This document shows, piece after piece, positions 13,210 to 23,854 of a DNA stretch of 64,000 nucleotides. The position numbers were made by a program, and so were the translations under genes. Source of the stretch: Cyprinodon diabolis (Eukaryota > Chordata > Actinopteri > Cyprinodontiformes > Cyprinodontidae); the NCBI GenBank assembly GCA_030533445.1, contig CM060081.1:22676611-22740610 (forward strand). Direction: 5' to 3'. Each line of letters opens with the position of its first letter. The first letter of the stretch is position 1. A model generated the notes under the pieces. That model had not been told where the DNA came from. It did not search any database and saw only the letters and a list, made by a program, of their open reading frames with translations.

Positions 13210-15037
13210 AGTTTTACATTAATGTGTGGTACGTCTTAAAGGAGCCTTTACAAAAATCATTATAGGGTCCCCATAGAACACGACATAAAAACACCATAAA
13301 TGTTTTCTATCTTCATCAGGAGTGATAAGTTCGGTTTTCTGATTGATCTTATTTTTCTTTGCAGACACTAATAAGCACAGCTAATCTCTTGTTCTATTTA
13401 TAGCTTTATCTTTCTACTCTACTTGGTTACACCTCCTTAATACCACCACACTGGTATCTACAGCATTTCCATTGCTGTGTTCTCCAGCTCTTACACCAGA
13501 GTCCTTCGATTTTTAACCATACGGCATGAATGCAAGACTGAAAAAAATGTCATAATGTCATCCATGAGAATAAGAGCTGCCTCTTTGATGTTTCCAGTTT
13601 TCCATTCAGTAATCTTCATCTTGGCTGAAGTTTGAGTGTAAGTGGAAGATTTATATGTGGTAGAAACAAGACGGTGATGCATAAAACCAAACTGGACATA
13701 AATCCACATATCCATCAGAACAGAATTAGGAATATTCAGACTAAATCTATGCAAAATATTGTACTTAAAACATATATATTCTAGATTCTGAATAAAATTA
13801 TTTATTAAAAAAAAATCTTCCAAGCTTTATTAATCTTACAGAGCATTGTTCAAATGGATCTCCTGGATAGGGTATAACACAGCTGGAAATCTACAAAGAT
13901 TTTCCCATTAATCTGTATCAGATGTTACCAAAGAGGGCTTAGGACCCCCTTGGCAATCACGAGACATTAAGAGATAGTTGTCACAAATATTGTGATGTCA
14001 TTCCTGAGGTATATGGAGGGCCAAAACATTTCTTTAAATACATGAATGTGAGTGTCCCTTTAAATTAATAAATTTTCTATTAAATATTTTTTTTTTTAAA
14101 TATACCATAAAATTCTGAAATGAAAAATGAAATAAATTCCCCATTAAATAATTTTATTAATTCAAAATGTTAATAATTAATTGTTGTTTTAAGAATGCAT
14201 TTATTTATTTTTTGAACACATGATTTAAATATTAGATATACCATAAAATGATAAATGTAGAATTTATTAAATAAATAGTTTAAAAAAATATTTAAATTAG
14301 AACTTAAATTATGAATTGCTATTTAAAAAATTTAGATTTATTTATCATTTGTAAAATCTAACACAAGATTTACATATCATACCATGAAATTATAAAATGC
14401 ACAATTAAATAAATGTCCCAATAAAAATTAATCACAGGCTGTAATGTTTGGGACCACTGATCTGATTGTCAGGCAGTGCAACTAGAGCATCAATAAGAAA
14501 AGAAGCAGTGGGGTGAGTCCAGAGGAGCTGTAGACATGCGCAGCTCAGGTGGGAAAATGTGTGGATTGAACTGGTATATATACAATCCACAAATCCAGTA
14601 TAAAAGTGATTTTTTTCCGCAAAATTGTCCAGCAATCCGCATTAACTTTTTAGGTGCTGTGAGAATTTGCAACAGCCTCCAAACTTTTTAAATCCTCAAT
14701 AACAAGATAAAAAGTACTAAAACATGCCCCATTAAAATTCAGTGGGACTCGGTTCATTAAATTTAAACCTTTCTAATCTAAATCTAACCAATTTTTCAAT
14801 GTGTTTGACCTTTTATCATTTAAATTTGAATGATGAAAATTAATTACTTTCATCCAACATTGTAAGACACCTTAAAAATGATGAACTGAGCCTCAGTTAG
14901 ATGGAAATGTAAATACTCTGTTTAGGTCATGGAAATCCGCATTGTGTGCTGAGGTGCATAAAATCCAGTTTATTCTCAAAGGTACACTTTCATTCAAAGA
15001 GAAAAAAAGTATTCTTATTCTTATCACTTATTCTTTT

Positions 15038-15416
15038 TAGTGTTGTACAGATACCGAAACCAGTATCGAACGGGGCCCCGATCCATCACTAAAATGGTGG
15101 TATCGGTATCGGCGAGTACCAACAAATAGGGCACCGATACCATTTTTAGAGCCAAAAGTTTATTCAATTATTGTCACCCATTCCAGGTAGGGAATAAATA
15201 TTCTACTGGATTCACTTTGTTTTAGTCTTTTTCCTGCTTTAAAAAGGTAGGCAGCAGCTTGACAAAGCCATGATGGCAATTTTTACATCCAAGTAGTATG
15301 CAGTTCTTCATACACAACACATCAATTTCAAACAGATGGTATCGGTATGATATTGGTATCGGCCAATACTGCACAGCCAGGTATCGGGACCAAAAAATGG
15401 CATCGGCGCAACACTC
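15038..15416. mobile_element. Non-autonomous hAT element (MITE) with GATACCG-type ends
   Basis: The 379-bp element starts TAGTGTTGTACAGATACC and ends with the imperfect inverse, GAGTGTTGCGCCGATGCC on the minus strand. A perfect 8-bp duplication, ATTCTTTT, flanks it at 15030-15037 and 15417-15424. It is non-coding and internally rich in GGTATCGG repeats. The duplication length points to hAT. Confidence 0.88.
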
Positions 15417-16297
15417 ATTCTTTTATTCATCTTATCGTCCTGAATCCAAGAGCAAACTGAATATTTATTAGTTTTCTTTATATAGTCGCTGTTGTCATTC
15501 CCTAAGTTGCTGGTTGTACTAAATCTCTCTGAGGTGTGTTGACACACATGACGGGAGTCTTCTAGTTATTTTTAAACCACCTTATTTCTAATAATATCAC
15601 TTAATTATGTGTTTTTTGTTTAATAATACAGTTGTTTTACATATTCATTTGTAGGTGGGCACTGGGTGTCCCTTACAATCCCTGCAGCTCCATTTTTTTT
15701 TTTTACAAATGGGAAAGGAAAGGTGTGTAACAACAAGTCTACACAAGGTTTTATTCATAAGGCTTTTTTTTCTCCAGGTGTTAAGATTTTTATATTTACT
15801 TTTTTTTTTTTTTATCGCAAAAGCTTAATGCAATTCAATGCATAAGGTCCCTATACTGAATTAAAGAAGGACTACAGCAAATGTAGAAGAGGTGGCTCTG
15901 GTCACAGCAGAGCAAAGTGGAAATTTTTGGCTTACATGTGAAACAAAACCTGGGAAAAAAAAGCAAAAGTAGCTTCTAAAGCAAACACCAAGCAGGCAGC
16001 TGGAGTCGGTGGGGAAACTCTGTGAGGTTTTCCCATGAACAGCAACAAAAATGAGCCAGGAAATGGCTGTTTTTGACAGTCACCAGCAACTTTCTGCTCA
16101 GTGTGCAGAAGTTTGATAGAGACCCTGTATCCGTTAACTGCAACTCCACATTAAGCTGAATGCTGTGATCCACTTAGGCTCTACAGAACACAATATAGGT
16201 TACACAGCTCATGCAAAATAAAAAAAAAGATCACTCAAACCAGCACTCTTAACATAACTTTAAATTCACATTGTGGTTACACCACTTCGAACCGAAC

Positions 16298-17095
16298 AGT
16301 GATGGCAGCATCATGCTGTAAGCATGCTTTTCTTCATCAGGGAGAGAAGGAAATTGACCAGTTAATGGAAAAACAGGTAGAGCTGAACACTAGGGCTGGG
16401 TATTTTCGCCAAAGTCATGAATCTATTCGATTTTGATTCATACAGTTCTAAATCGATTAATTTCGATTTGATCTGTTTTTACAATAGTGAAAGTGTTTCA
16501 ACTGTGTTTCAAAATACTCATGTATTTTATTTTATTTTACAAGTCCAAACTTGTAAATCAGACAGTTTAAACCTGAAATGCGAACAAAATTGTCTCATAA
16601 GTGCAAACTTGTTTGTGAAAAGTGAAAAAGTGAAGCCTCACTCGAGCAAGCAGACGTGACACAGCAGGGACACCGCAGACATGTATGAGCTTCATTATCT
16701 CCACTGCACAAACCATATTTGCAGCGCTGTCTATAACAACTACAGGGTGTTTGCTGGTCAGCCCCCATTTGTTAATGTTTTCAGTCAACCTATTGGCTAT
16801 ATTTGCAGCTGTCTGAAGTAATCTTGAGTGCATCTTTCCTGCTCATTTGAGTGTGAACGTCACGTGCGTCACTATAAAACTAATCGATCTCATTCCCTAG
16901 ACATCGATTCTGCAAAAATATAAAGGAATTGATTTTTTTACCCAGCCCTAATGAACACACAGCAATCCTGAAAGAAAAACTCTTAAAAGGCTGCAGATAG
17001 CATTAGACTGATGGGAAGTCCACCTCTCTGTGGGGCAAAATCAGGGCTCTCACCAGCATATTTCAGTGCTTCAACTAAGCTTAAATTCTGTCCCC
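16298..17095 (+). pseudogene. Tc1-like transposase relic split by a hAT MITE
   Basis: The left part, about 16298-16390 (GTGATGGCAGCATCATGCTG, then GCTTTTCTTCATCAGGGA), and the right part, from 16959 (CAGCAATCCTGAAAGAAAAA, then CTGCAGATAGCATTAGACTG), follow the order of the Tc1 transposase region around the second catalytic Asp. The MITE at 16391-16950 interrupts them. The frame is broken and no terminal repeats were found. The match is by recall of Tc1 coding sequence. Confidence 0.6.
16391..16950. mobile_element. Non-autonomous hAT element (MITE) inserted in a Tc1 relic
   Basis: The 560-bp element is bounded by TAGGGCTGGG and CCCAGCCCTA. The flanking 8-mers are CTGAACAC (16383-16390) and ATGAACAC (16951-16958), seven of eight identical. 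It carries AAATCGATT-type motifs near both ends. It has no intact coding frame. The surrounding sequence reads as one older transposase relic once the element is discounted. Confidence 0.82.
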
Positions 17096-19482
17096 AAGAT
17101 GCTGAGATTCAGGCTGATACACTCATTTCTATATGAGCATATCAGGAGTCTGACATTGAATGCCGTGAAGCTGAAAGTTGTCTTAATCACGCTGAAAATA
17201 GGTAGATAAGCTGACTTTTAATGGGAAACTTTTTTTTTAACACATTTATCTCCTTATTTGCACAGATAAGAGAGAAAGGCACGGCGAAAATGTAAACCAG
17301 CTGCCCTTCAGGTCCCACCATCGACACATGGCAGGTGAACACATGCACTAGCAGACAGAGAGCCACAACTACAATGGAGTGGTTTAATAAAGTGAACCCT
17401 TGCTATATCGCAGTTCACCTTTCACAGCCTCCATATTTCATGGATTTGCTTCTTGCATTGTGTTCTGCATTTTGATTGGCTAAACAGTCTCCACTCTTCT
17501 TCTCTTTAGCCGTGTGTCAATAATGTTATGGTTTAATATTTTAAAATACATGTTCGTAAAACAGCTTCTCAAATGTAAGTTTGCAAATTTTCTCCAAAAT
17601 CCATAATGTTGAGAAAACGGGACAGGCCCAAAAGGCAGAGGAAGATCCTAACTATTGCAGAAAAAGTTAGACTTCTGGACATGCTAAAGGAGGGTAGAAA
17701 TGAATGAATCTTCCGTTTGTTAAATAAAGAAGGAGGAACATAACATAAGGAAGACACACACAATAAGCCAGAGAAAAACCTAAAGTTTTTCAAACTCTTT
17801 ATTTACTTAGATTAACCTTGAGCTATTTCACAAAGAATCATTACATTTTAAGGGGTTTGATGTTGCTTATCTTTTATGACTGGGTACATTAAATTGAAAA
17901 TGAGTACATTTGAACTGAATGTGTTCGTATCAGAAATCAAATTCTTTAGCTTCAACAGTGAGCACTTTTAAATTGAAGCTTCACCCTTTTTCAGACTCAG
18001 TAAAAGGTCTTTATACAGCTTTTATATATCTCACTTTCATAATCCCAGACTGAGTGAAATAAATAAAAAATAAAAACTTTATCCCTCTTATATCTATAAC
18101 TGCAGCAACAGGCGTGCCACACATGTCCGATATCTATTCATATAAAACATTGGAAAACTGCGTATTATGAAGTACTTTATGTAGTCGTATCCTATAAAAT
18201 AATAATAAAACAGGTAAGCTTTGTTTTTCAAGATGCTCCTTATGACAGATGTCCCATTCTGTGAAGAGAATCCAGACAAAGCCAATATGTCTTCACAAAT
18301 GCAGCCATCTAAAATACAACAATATAGTCAAACACATAATCTCCATGATGGAGGGAATAAGCATTGAATCTGCACACTTGTACCCTCGTTCTGAGCAGCT
18401 TAAACCGCTGTGGTTTAGTGCTCTACATTCCAGCCCAGCTCGGTCACTAAGACCTTTATCCTGTCAAAGCTTTTCTTTGTGTTCTTCCAGCCACGGAAGT
18501 TAGAATCCATGGAGTTGTTCTGTTTCCTCCCCTAAAAGCTATTACCACCACCAACATGCACAGAGAGAACCACATATCAAACTGCATTTAGAGAAAGGAC
18601 ATGAAAGATGCTGATGCACACTTTCCTTTTCTTGTTGCTAAGGGGGAATCCCATCTAAAAAGACAACAATGGGGGGGATTGTTGTCGTGTAAAAGATATC
18701 CATGAGAAAGTTTCGAGCTTGCTGGGTGTCCGGCTGCTGCTGGCCTTGTCGCAGGCTTGGCGGACGTTGGGCAGACGGTGAGGGCGCTTCATTACAGAAG
18801 GTGTAGATACAAAAATGGAAGCATCTGGAAAGCAGAAGCTTTTCATTACATTTGATCTAAGGTTTCAAACGACCAGGTGGCTCTCTGAGACAGGCTGAGG
18901 CAGTGAAATATGAGGCGTTGCCTAAAATCAAGGGAATTTGATTGCTAATTCAAAAGTAAGAGTGTTGTCCCTTAAAAATTACAGAGCATTGAACTAGTTA
19001 AATAAAACTCACATTGAGCTGATTTTGAAAAAAGCAGCTTTAAATTGGTGGCATTCCAAATCAAACTGCCCCTAAATAAGAAATGAATCACTCTCTCCCA
19101 GTAAAATAAACCTTATTAACTATCTTTTTTAATTCAGTTTTACTATCCATACCCAGATTTCTGACTTTAGGATTAAAAAAGTAGTTAAATATAACCTGTC
19201 TGAGAACACGAGGCTGGATATAAGAACTACTCAAACCACCAATCTAAAGAAATAATCAATAGATCTGATCATCTATCAGTCTGGAGAGGTTTACAGAGCA
19301 ATTTGACTTTTAAGCTACTTTTAACACTAATGAAAGCCTCTATCCTCAGATGGAGAAAACACCAACTAATTTAAGCTCAGTGTTCATGAACAATAACAGA
19401 GTGACTGAGTAAACCTACCGACCTCTACATCTAAATGTAAAACAAATCCGTATTTTTTTTTTTAAATCATACCTTCACTCAA

Positions 19483-19606
19483 ACATGGTGCTGGTAGTAT
19501 GATGGTGAGGGGCTGTTCTGTTGCTTCAGGTCCTGAACAGCTCCATACATTTAATGGAAATATGAATTCTGTTCTCTATCAGCTAATCCTGAAGGAAAAT
19601 GTTAAA
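19483..19606 (+). pseudogene. Tc1-like transposase relic fragment
   Basis: The run CATGGTGCTGGTAGTATGAT, then GGCTGTTCTGTTGCTTCAGG and ATGAATTCTGTTCTCTATCA, matches the Tc1-like transposase stretch encoding a GVMVWGCFSASG-type sequence followed by MNSALYQ. Stops and frameshifts break it and no ends are visible. It is a short decayed fragment. Confidence 0.55.
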
Positions 19607-20841
19607 CAAAACAAACAAGCAAGTCTTTATTTTTTTATTTTTTTACCATTTAGGATCAAAGTGCTGCCTTAAAGCTGACAGATGTTATGCCCCGACCTTA
19701 ATCTTGATAAAATTGGTCCAATAGGCAAAAATATCTCCAGAGGAACTGACAAAAACTTCACATTAAAGACGAAATAGGGTTATCACATCTATTGAGAGCA
19801 TCAGTTCGGCTGTTTTTCTTAATCCTTTATAGGGCACTATAAGAAATACTTTAAAAATCCAAATTTCAAGCCAATAGTGTTATTGGAATCCAGGAAAAGA
19901 CCTTATTACTACCTCTGTAAGATTAAAAAAAAACATGGATATTTTGATGGCAAAATGTAATGTTAACGTAATAACAAGAAACAAAAACTTGCTCAAATAT
20001 ATTAAGAAAAATAACAAAAGTGCTTTATGAGAAATTCTGTCTAAGAGTGAAAGAAATTTTTTTTTGGTCCAACCTAACCTTAGAGGCATTAATGCTGATA
20101 CTGGCACTTACATTTTTTAGTTTATAAACCTAAATATAATTGTTAACGAGGCTTATTAGATTATTACCTTTTTTTTCTTGTTAACTTTTTTCCAACTTGA
20201 TGTACAGAAGGTAATAAATCATTCAAGAGCTCATCTAATTGGTCAAATGCCAAAGTAATAATGTACAGCCATGTAGCAGTATCTTTGCAGAATGTGCTAG
20301 ATATAGATCTTGTGCTTCTAGACCTCACCGAGGACTCAATTTGTAAAGGGTAATCAAGTGATCAAAAATGGTTTAAAGAAAGTGTTAGCAGCATATGAAC
20401 AAAACAGGTCCTTATTTTGGCAGTCAGGATAAATTCAGCTTCAGTATAGCTGTGCAATATATAATAGGAATGCATTCTACGCCAACATCCTGCAATGTGA
20501 AGCTTTTATTTCACCGTTGCTCCTACAGTCAGTAGGACTAAAGGTATATGTTTATTTTGCAGCTCAGGGACCAAGACATAATTAGTGGCACATACCTTCT
20601 CCCTCTTGGTTCAGTGTGAAGCATTACATTACTCATCCTCCTTCAGGCATCAGAGAACTGCATGGCACAAATCAACTTTCTGCCTAGTGATTCACAGCGT
20701 GACGAGGAGACTTGCATAACAGTCAGACCCATATTCCTCCATTAATATGTTATTTTCAGTATGGGCCCTCAATATGTGCTGCAGATTCTGAGTGGAGAAG
20801 TAAAGATGGATGCTGGATGGGCCACAGCATCATCTGTCCAC

Positions 20842-20874
<33 letters not shown>
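20842..20874. repeat. (TCA)11 microsatellite
   Basis: Eleven uninterrupted TCA units. It sits within the inferred dip2b intron 1, about 380 bp downstream of the exon 1 donor in the direction of transcription. Confidence 0.97.
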
Positions 20875-21250
20875 CACAGGGCCTCTGGGTTGACAAATGT
20901 GACCCACATTCAACAACAAGTTAGTAAATGCTCATATAGATGAATGATAATGAGGATTAGAATAAAATCAAGATTGCATTTGTCATTTGTGATCAAAACA
21001 TAAACTATAGATGATTATCTTTGTGTTTAACTGCACACATAGGAAGGATTGGCTGCTTTAAAGGGGGTCGGTGTGGGTTTATCATTTGATAAATTCGTGA
21101 CTAAACCCACTGCATTCACTGGGACTAACCCAGGTGACAGGCTGTCAGCCAGTTAGGGAACATAAACACGCCAATTGTTCTCCAGTTCACATCAAATCCA
21201 CACCATGTTAAACTCCAGAAGCCTCTGGTCTGCCTGGAAGTCCAGCCTAC

Positions 21251-21335
21251 CTTCGGACAGCTCCAGGTCCAGCTCCGCCAGCTGGTCTCTGACCTCTTTC
21301 GGCAGAGCCGACAGATCGACGCTGCGCTCGGTCAT
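21251..21335 (-). CDS. dip2b: DIP2 family protein, first coding exon (probably DIP2B), partial
   Basis: This exon encodes 28 residues plus one base. It starts MTERSVDLSALPKEVRDQL and continues with the acidic AELDLELSEG stretch, closely matching the start of the DMAP1-binding domain of vertebrate DIP2A/B/C, where an ELELELSEG run ends the same first exon. The donor is GAAG|GTAGGC at 21251/21250. The chosen ATG is at 21335. An in-frame ATG at 21389 would add 18 residues not typical of the family, so it is probably 5'UTR. DIP2 proteins have this N-terminal domain followed by two acyl-adenylate-forming domains, none of which is in the window. The choice of DIP2B over A or C rests on linkage to larp4 and atf7, as in human 12q13. 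Confidence 0.8.
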
Positions 21336-21560
21336 CCTTGGAAGCTCGGCAGCCAACAGGATGGATCGGATCGGATCTGGTCGCTCCAACGGCGGAAGGT
21401 TTTTATCCAGCTACAGGAGACACTATCAAGATGTAGAAAGGGTGATGTTTACTCCATCTCCACGACTCCCCGACACCGCCATGACTGAGGGAGATGGGAG
21501 CAAGTCAGTGGAGAGGAGTCCATTAGTCACGTGACCCGGTGTGACGGGACCCTCTGGAGT
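21336..21560 (-). promoter_or_regulatory. dip2b 5'UTR and putative promoter with palindromic E-box
   Basis: This is a relatively GC-rich stretch directly upstream of the DIP2 first exon. At 21526-21535 it has the perfect palindrome GTCACGTGAC, an extended CACGTG E-box of the type bound by USF, MYC/MAX or MITF/TFE factors. No TATA box is evident. The start site is not determined, and a T30 run at 21619-21648 lies further upstream. Confidence 0.5.
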
Positions 21561-21615
21561 CAGGAAGTGGAGCCACTGCTCCCCCTGGTGGTAGCAGCTC
21601 GCGTCTCACAACAAA

Positions 21616-21618
<3 letters not shown>

Positions 21619-21648
<30 letters not shown>
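21619..21648. repeat. Poly(T)30 tract
   Basis: An uninterrupted run of 30 T, roughly 280 bp upstream of the dip2b start codon. No source element was identified. Confidence 0.95.
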
Positions 21649-21651
<3 letters not shown>

Positions 21652-21889
21652 GATCTAATAAATGATCATAGATAATTCCTACATTTTAATACATTCAAGA
21701 AAACTAAGATGTCCTCTGTTCTCATAGGAAATTCAGCAAAAATATTTTTTGCTGTCTTTTCTTTTCACTTAATGCAAAGCCCCCTCTCTAAATCAAGAAA
21801 ACAAGCGGTCTTTCCAGAATGAAGAAAAAATCTATTGATTATTTGAGATGGAACGTGTTACTACAATTCTATTGGAAAAAGCTTTAAGT

Positions 21890-22850
21890 GTAAAACGCTG
21901 CTGCCCGGGTTCTCACTAGAGCTAAGAAAGTAGAGCACATCAGTCCTTCCACTGGCTCCCTGTAGCTCAGAGAATAGACTTTAAAATCCTTCTGTTAGTC
22001 CATAAATGACTGAATAAATTAACAACTTAATACATTAATAGATTTTTTGTAAGTGTATCAACCTCCCAGACCACTCAGGTCTTCTATTCCAAGCCTTCTC
22101 TGTCCACCCAGAACTAAAACCAAACATGGAGAAGAAGAATTTAGTTCCTTACGCCACTTATAGTAATGCTTAAAGTTTATATACCCTCCCATTAGAGAAT
22201 GTTTTAAATTCACAGTAATTCAAATAACATAAAACTGAAAGTAGTAATTATAAATAAAAATGTGCTAGATGATAATTGGGTAAAATATTGAATAAGAAAT
22301 TTTCTATATAAAAAAAAAAACTGTCCCAGAGAAATTAAAGCAATTAAGCAATTTAGATCAGGGGTTTAATAGTCATTGCCTGTCAGCTTCTTTGTGTATA
22401 TATATATATATATATACATACACACACACACATACATACATACATATTTTTTTCCCAAAATCAGTGTCATTTTTTAAAAATAATTATTGCTGTTGTGAAT
22501 TTCAATTTACAAAAGTAATAAGCTGATTTTTGTTTCTGTCTTTAATGGAAGTTGAAGCTCAGCTGTATCTAGAACAAACTAGAATACTGTAAAAGTGCTT
22601 TAAAAGTCAGAGTTATTTTAAGTCAAAGTTGGAAATTCATTAGTTTAGAACTGCCTTTGACTGTTAAGCTGTTAACTGAGACATTGTTAGTTTAAGTTTG
22701 TGGTCCAACTGTTTTGTTTAACCAGCTACTTTTATTTTGTTTTTCATCTTCATTTGCTTATATTTGGCTTCTGTTTTATTGTTTCATGTGAAACACTTTG
22801 AATTGTACTTATGAATTTAGCTATATAAATGAACTTGCCTTGCCTCTTAG
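21890..22850 (+). repeat. Degenerate L2-type LINE remnant
   Basis: The region 21900-22030 (CTGCCCGGGTTCTCACTAGA, then AAGTAGAGCACATCAGTCCT and TTCCACTGGCTCCCTGTAGC) corresponds to the C-terminal reverse-transcriptase region of fish L2-type LINEs. The sequence GTGAAACACTTTGAATTGTA with CTATATAAATGAA at about 22785-22845 is a typical tail. Stops and indels are frequent. The middle is diverged and holds a TA/CA microsatellite. Confidence 0.55.
22395..22446. repeat. TA/CA/CATA compound microsatellite
   Basis: Alternating TA units pass into CA units and then CATA units. No function is evident. Confidence 0.9.
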
Positions 22851-22936
22851 CAGCACTCAAAACTGATATTAAAAGTGCAAACCTCTTCCAATATGCAGAT
22901 TAACTGTTTTTGTGGAGTTCAAGTAAGTGTTACAAT

Positions 22937-23634
22937 TAGGGATGCACGATATAATCGGCCCCCTATCGGTATCGGCCTGTATCGGCCTTAAAACTGAATA
23001 TCGGACATCGGCCACCCCACCAATATTTAACCCGATATTTGATCAGCTTCCGAGTTTCTAAAGTCTAAAAAAAAAAAATAATAATACTTCTTCTTCTTCC
23101 TCAGAAACTTCTTTTTTACAGACTTAAAAACTTCTAAAGAAGAGGGAAAAAATATTGATACAATATCACAATATCTTCATATGCTGATATATTGCCATTT
23201 AAAAACACCATATCAATCTCTTTTACTAATGAAATATTGCTATATGTCATCGTTATGCTACGAAATCCCGCGAAAATTCACAAAATTTTGCCATATTTTT
23301 ATATGTTGATATATTGACGCGGTATCGATCTATTTTACTAACAAAATCTCACAAGAATTTGCAAAATATCACGAGAGTTTGTAACAGAACAATGAAATTT
23401 CATGAGATTTTGAAAGTAAAATAGATCGATACCACGTTTTTAAAAATCAATTTGATATCAGCATATGAAAATATATTTGAGTATATTATTTTTCAAAGTG
23501 TCAGAAATGGATAACAAAACTGCTATTTTCAATGACTACTTATTTTTGTCGAGCTTTAACATCGGTATCGATATCGGTTATCGACTACATGAGTTTTAAA
23601 ATACCGGCCAAAATCCCAATATCGTGCATCCCTA
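22937..23634. mobile_element. Non-autonomous hAT element (MITE) with TAGGGATGCACGATAT ends
   Basis: The 698-bp element has 16-bp inverted ends, TAGGGATGCACGATAT and ATATCGTGCATCCCTA. The flanking 8-bp duplication GTTACAAT at 22929-22936 and 23635-23642 is perfect. Sub-terminal ATCGGTATCGGC repeats occur at both ends. There is no transposase frame. It lies in the dip2b-atf7 intergenic region, just beyond the likely atf7 3' end. Confidence 0.92.
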
Positions 23635-23854
23635 GTTACAATATTTTTTCTGCATATTAGACAGGGTAACCAAGGTATGTACTTCCTGCACACACACACA
23701 CAAAAAAAAGTACATTAAAACAAGAAAAGCCCCGAATACATGAACAGTACTATATAGGGAAACTTCAATTTACTTTCAATTCAAAAATGTAGTCTGGCAT
23801 TTAACCTTTCAAAACATGGTTCAGAGCTGCGAATCCAGCCAAATAAGAATAAAA

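Larger units (their letters stand above)
1..21250. other. Non-coding stretch, inferred dip2b intron 1
   Basis: No coding exon could be supported anywhere in this stretch. The longest open frame (6-506, plus strand, 166 codons) resembles no family I know and has no splice or codon context, so I treat it as chance. The first coding exon of a DIP2 gene ends at 21251 with a good donor reading leftwards. By inference this whole stretch is therefore intron 1 of that gene, which is also very long in mammals. I looked for the expected second exon, which would begin with residues like DITQKGYEKK, and did not find it. The DNA contains transposon fossils, listed separately, and short A/T tracts. About 1-4150, 5584-6390, 9600-10900, 13210-15000, 17100-19460 and 19620-20840 hold nothing I can name. 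Confidence 0.5.

Noticed and set aside
20842..20874. TCA array considered as a CRISPR-like or regulatory repeat
   Set aside because: It is a simple trinucleotide microsatellite without spacers.
21175..21534. Plus-strand serine-rich frame of 119 codons over dip2b exon 1
   Set aside because: It is antisense to the DIP2 exon; the minus-strand peptide matches the DIP2 family while this one matches nothing.
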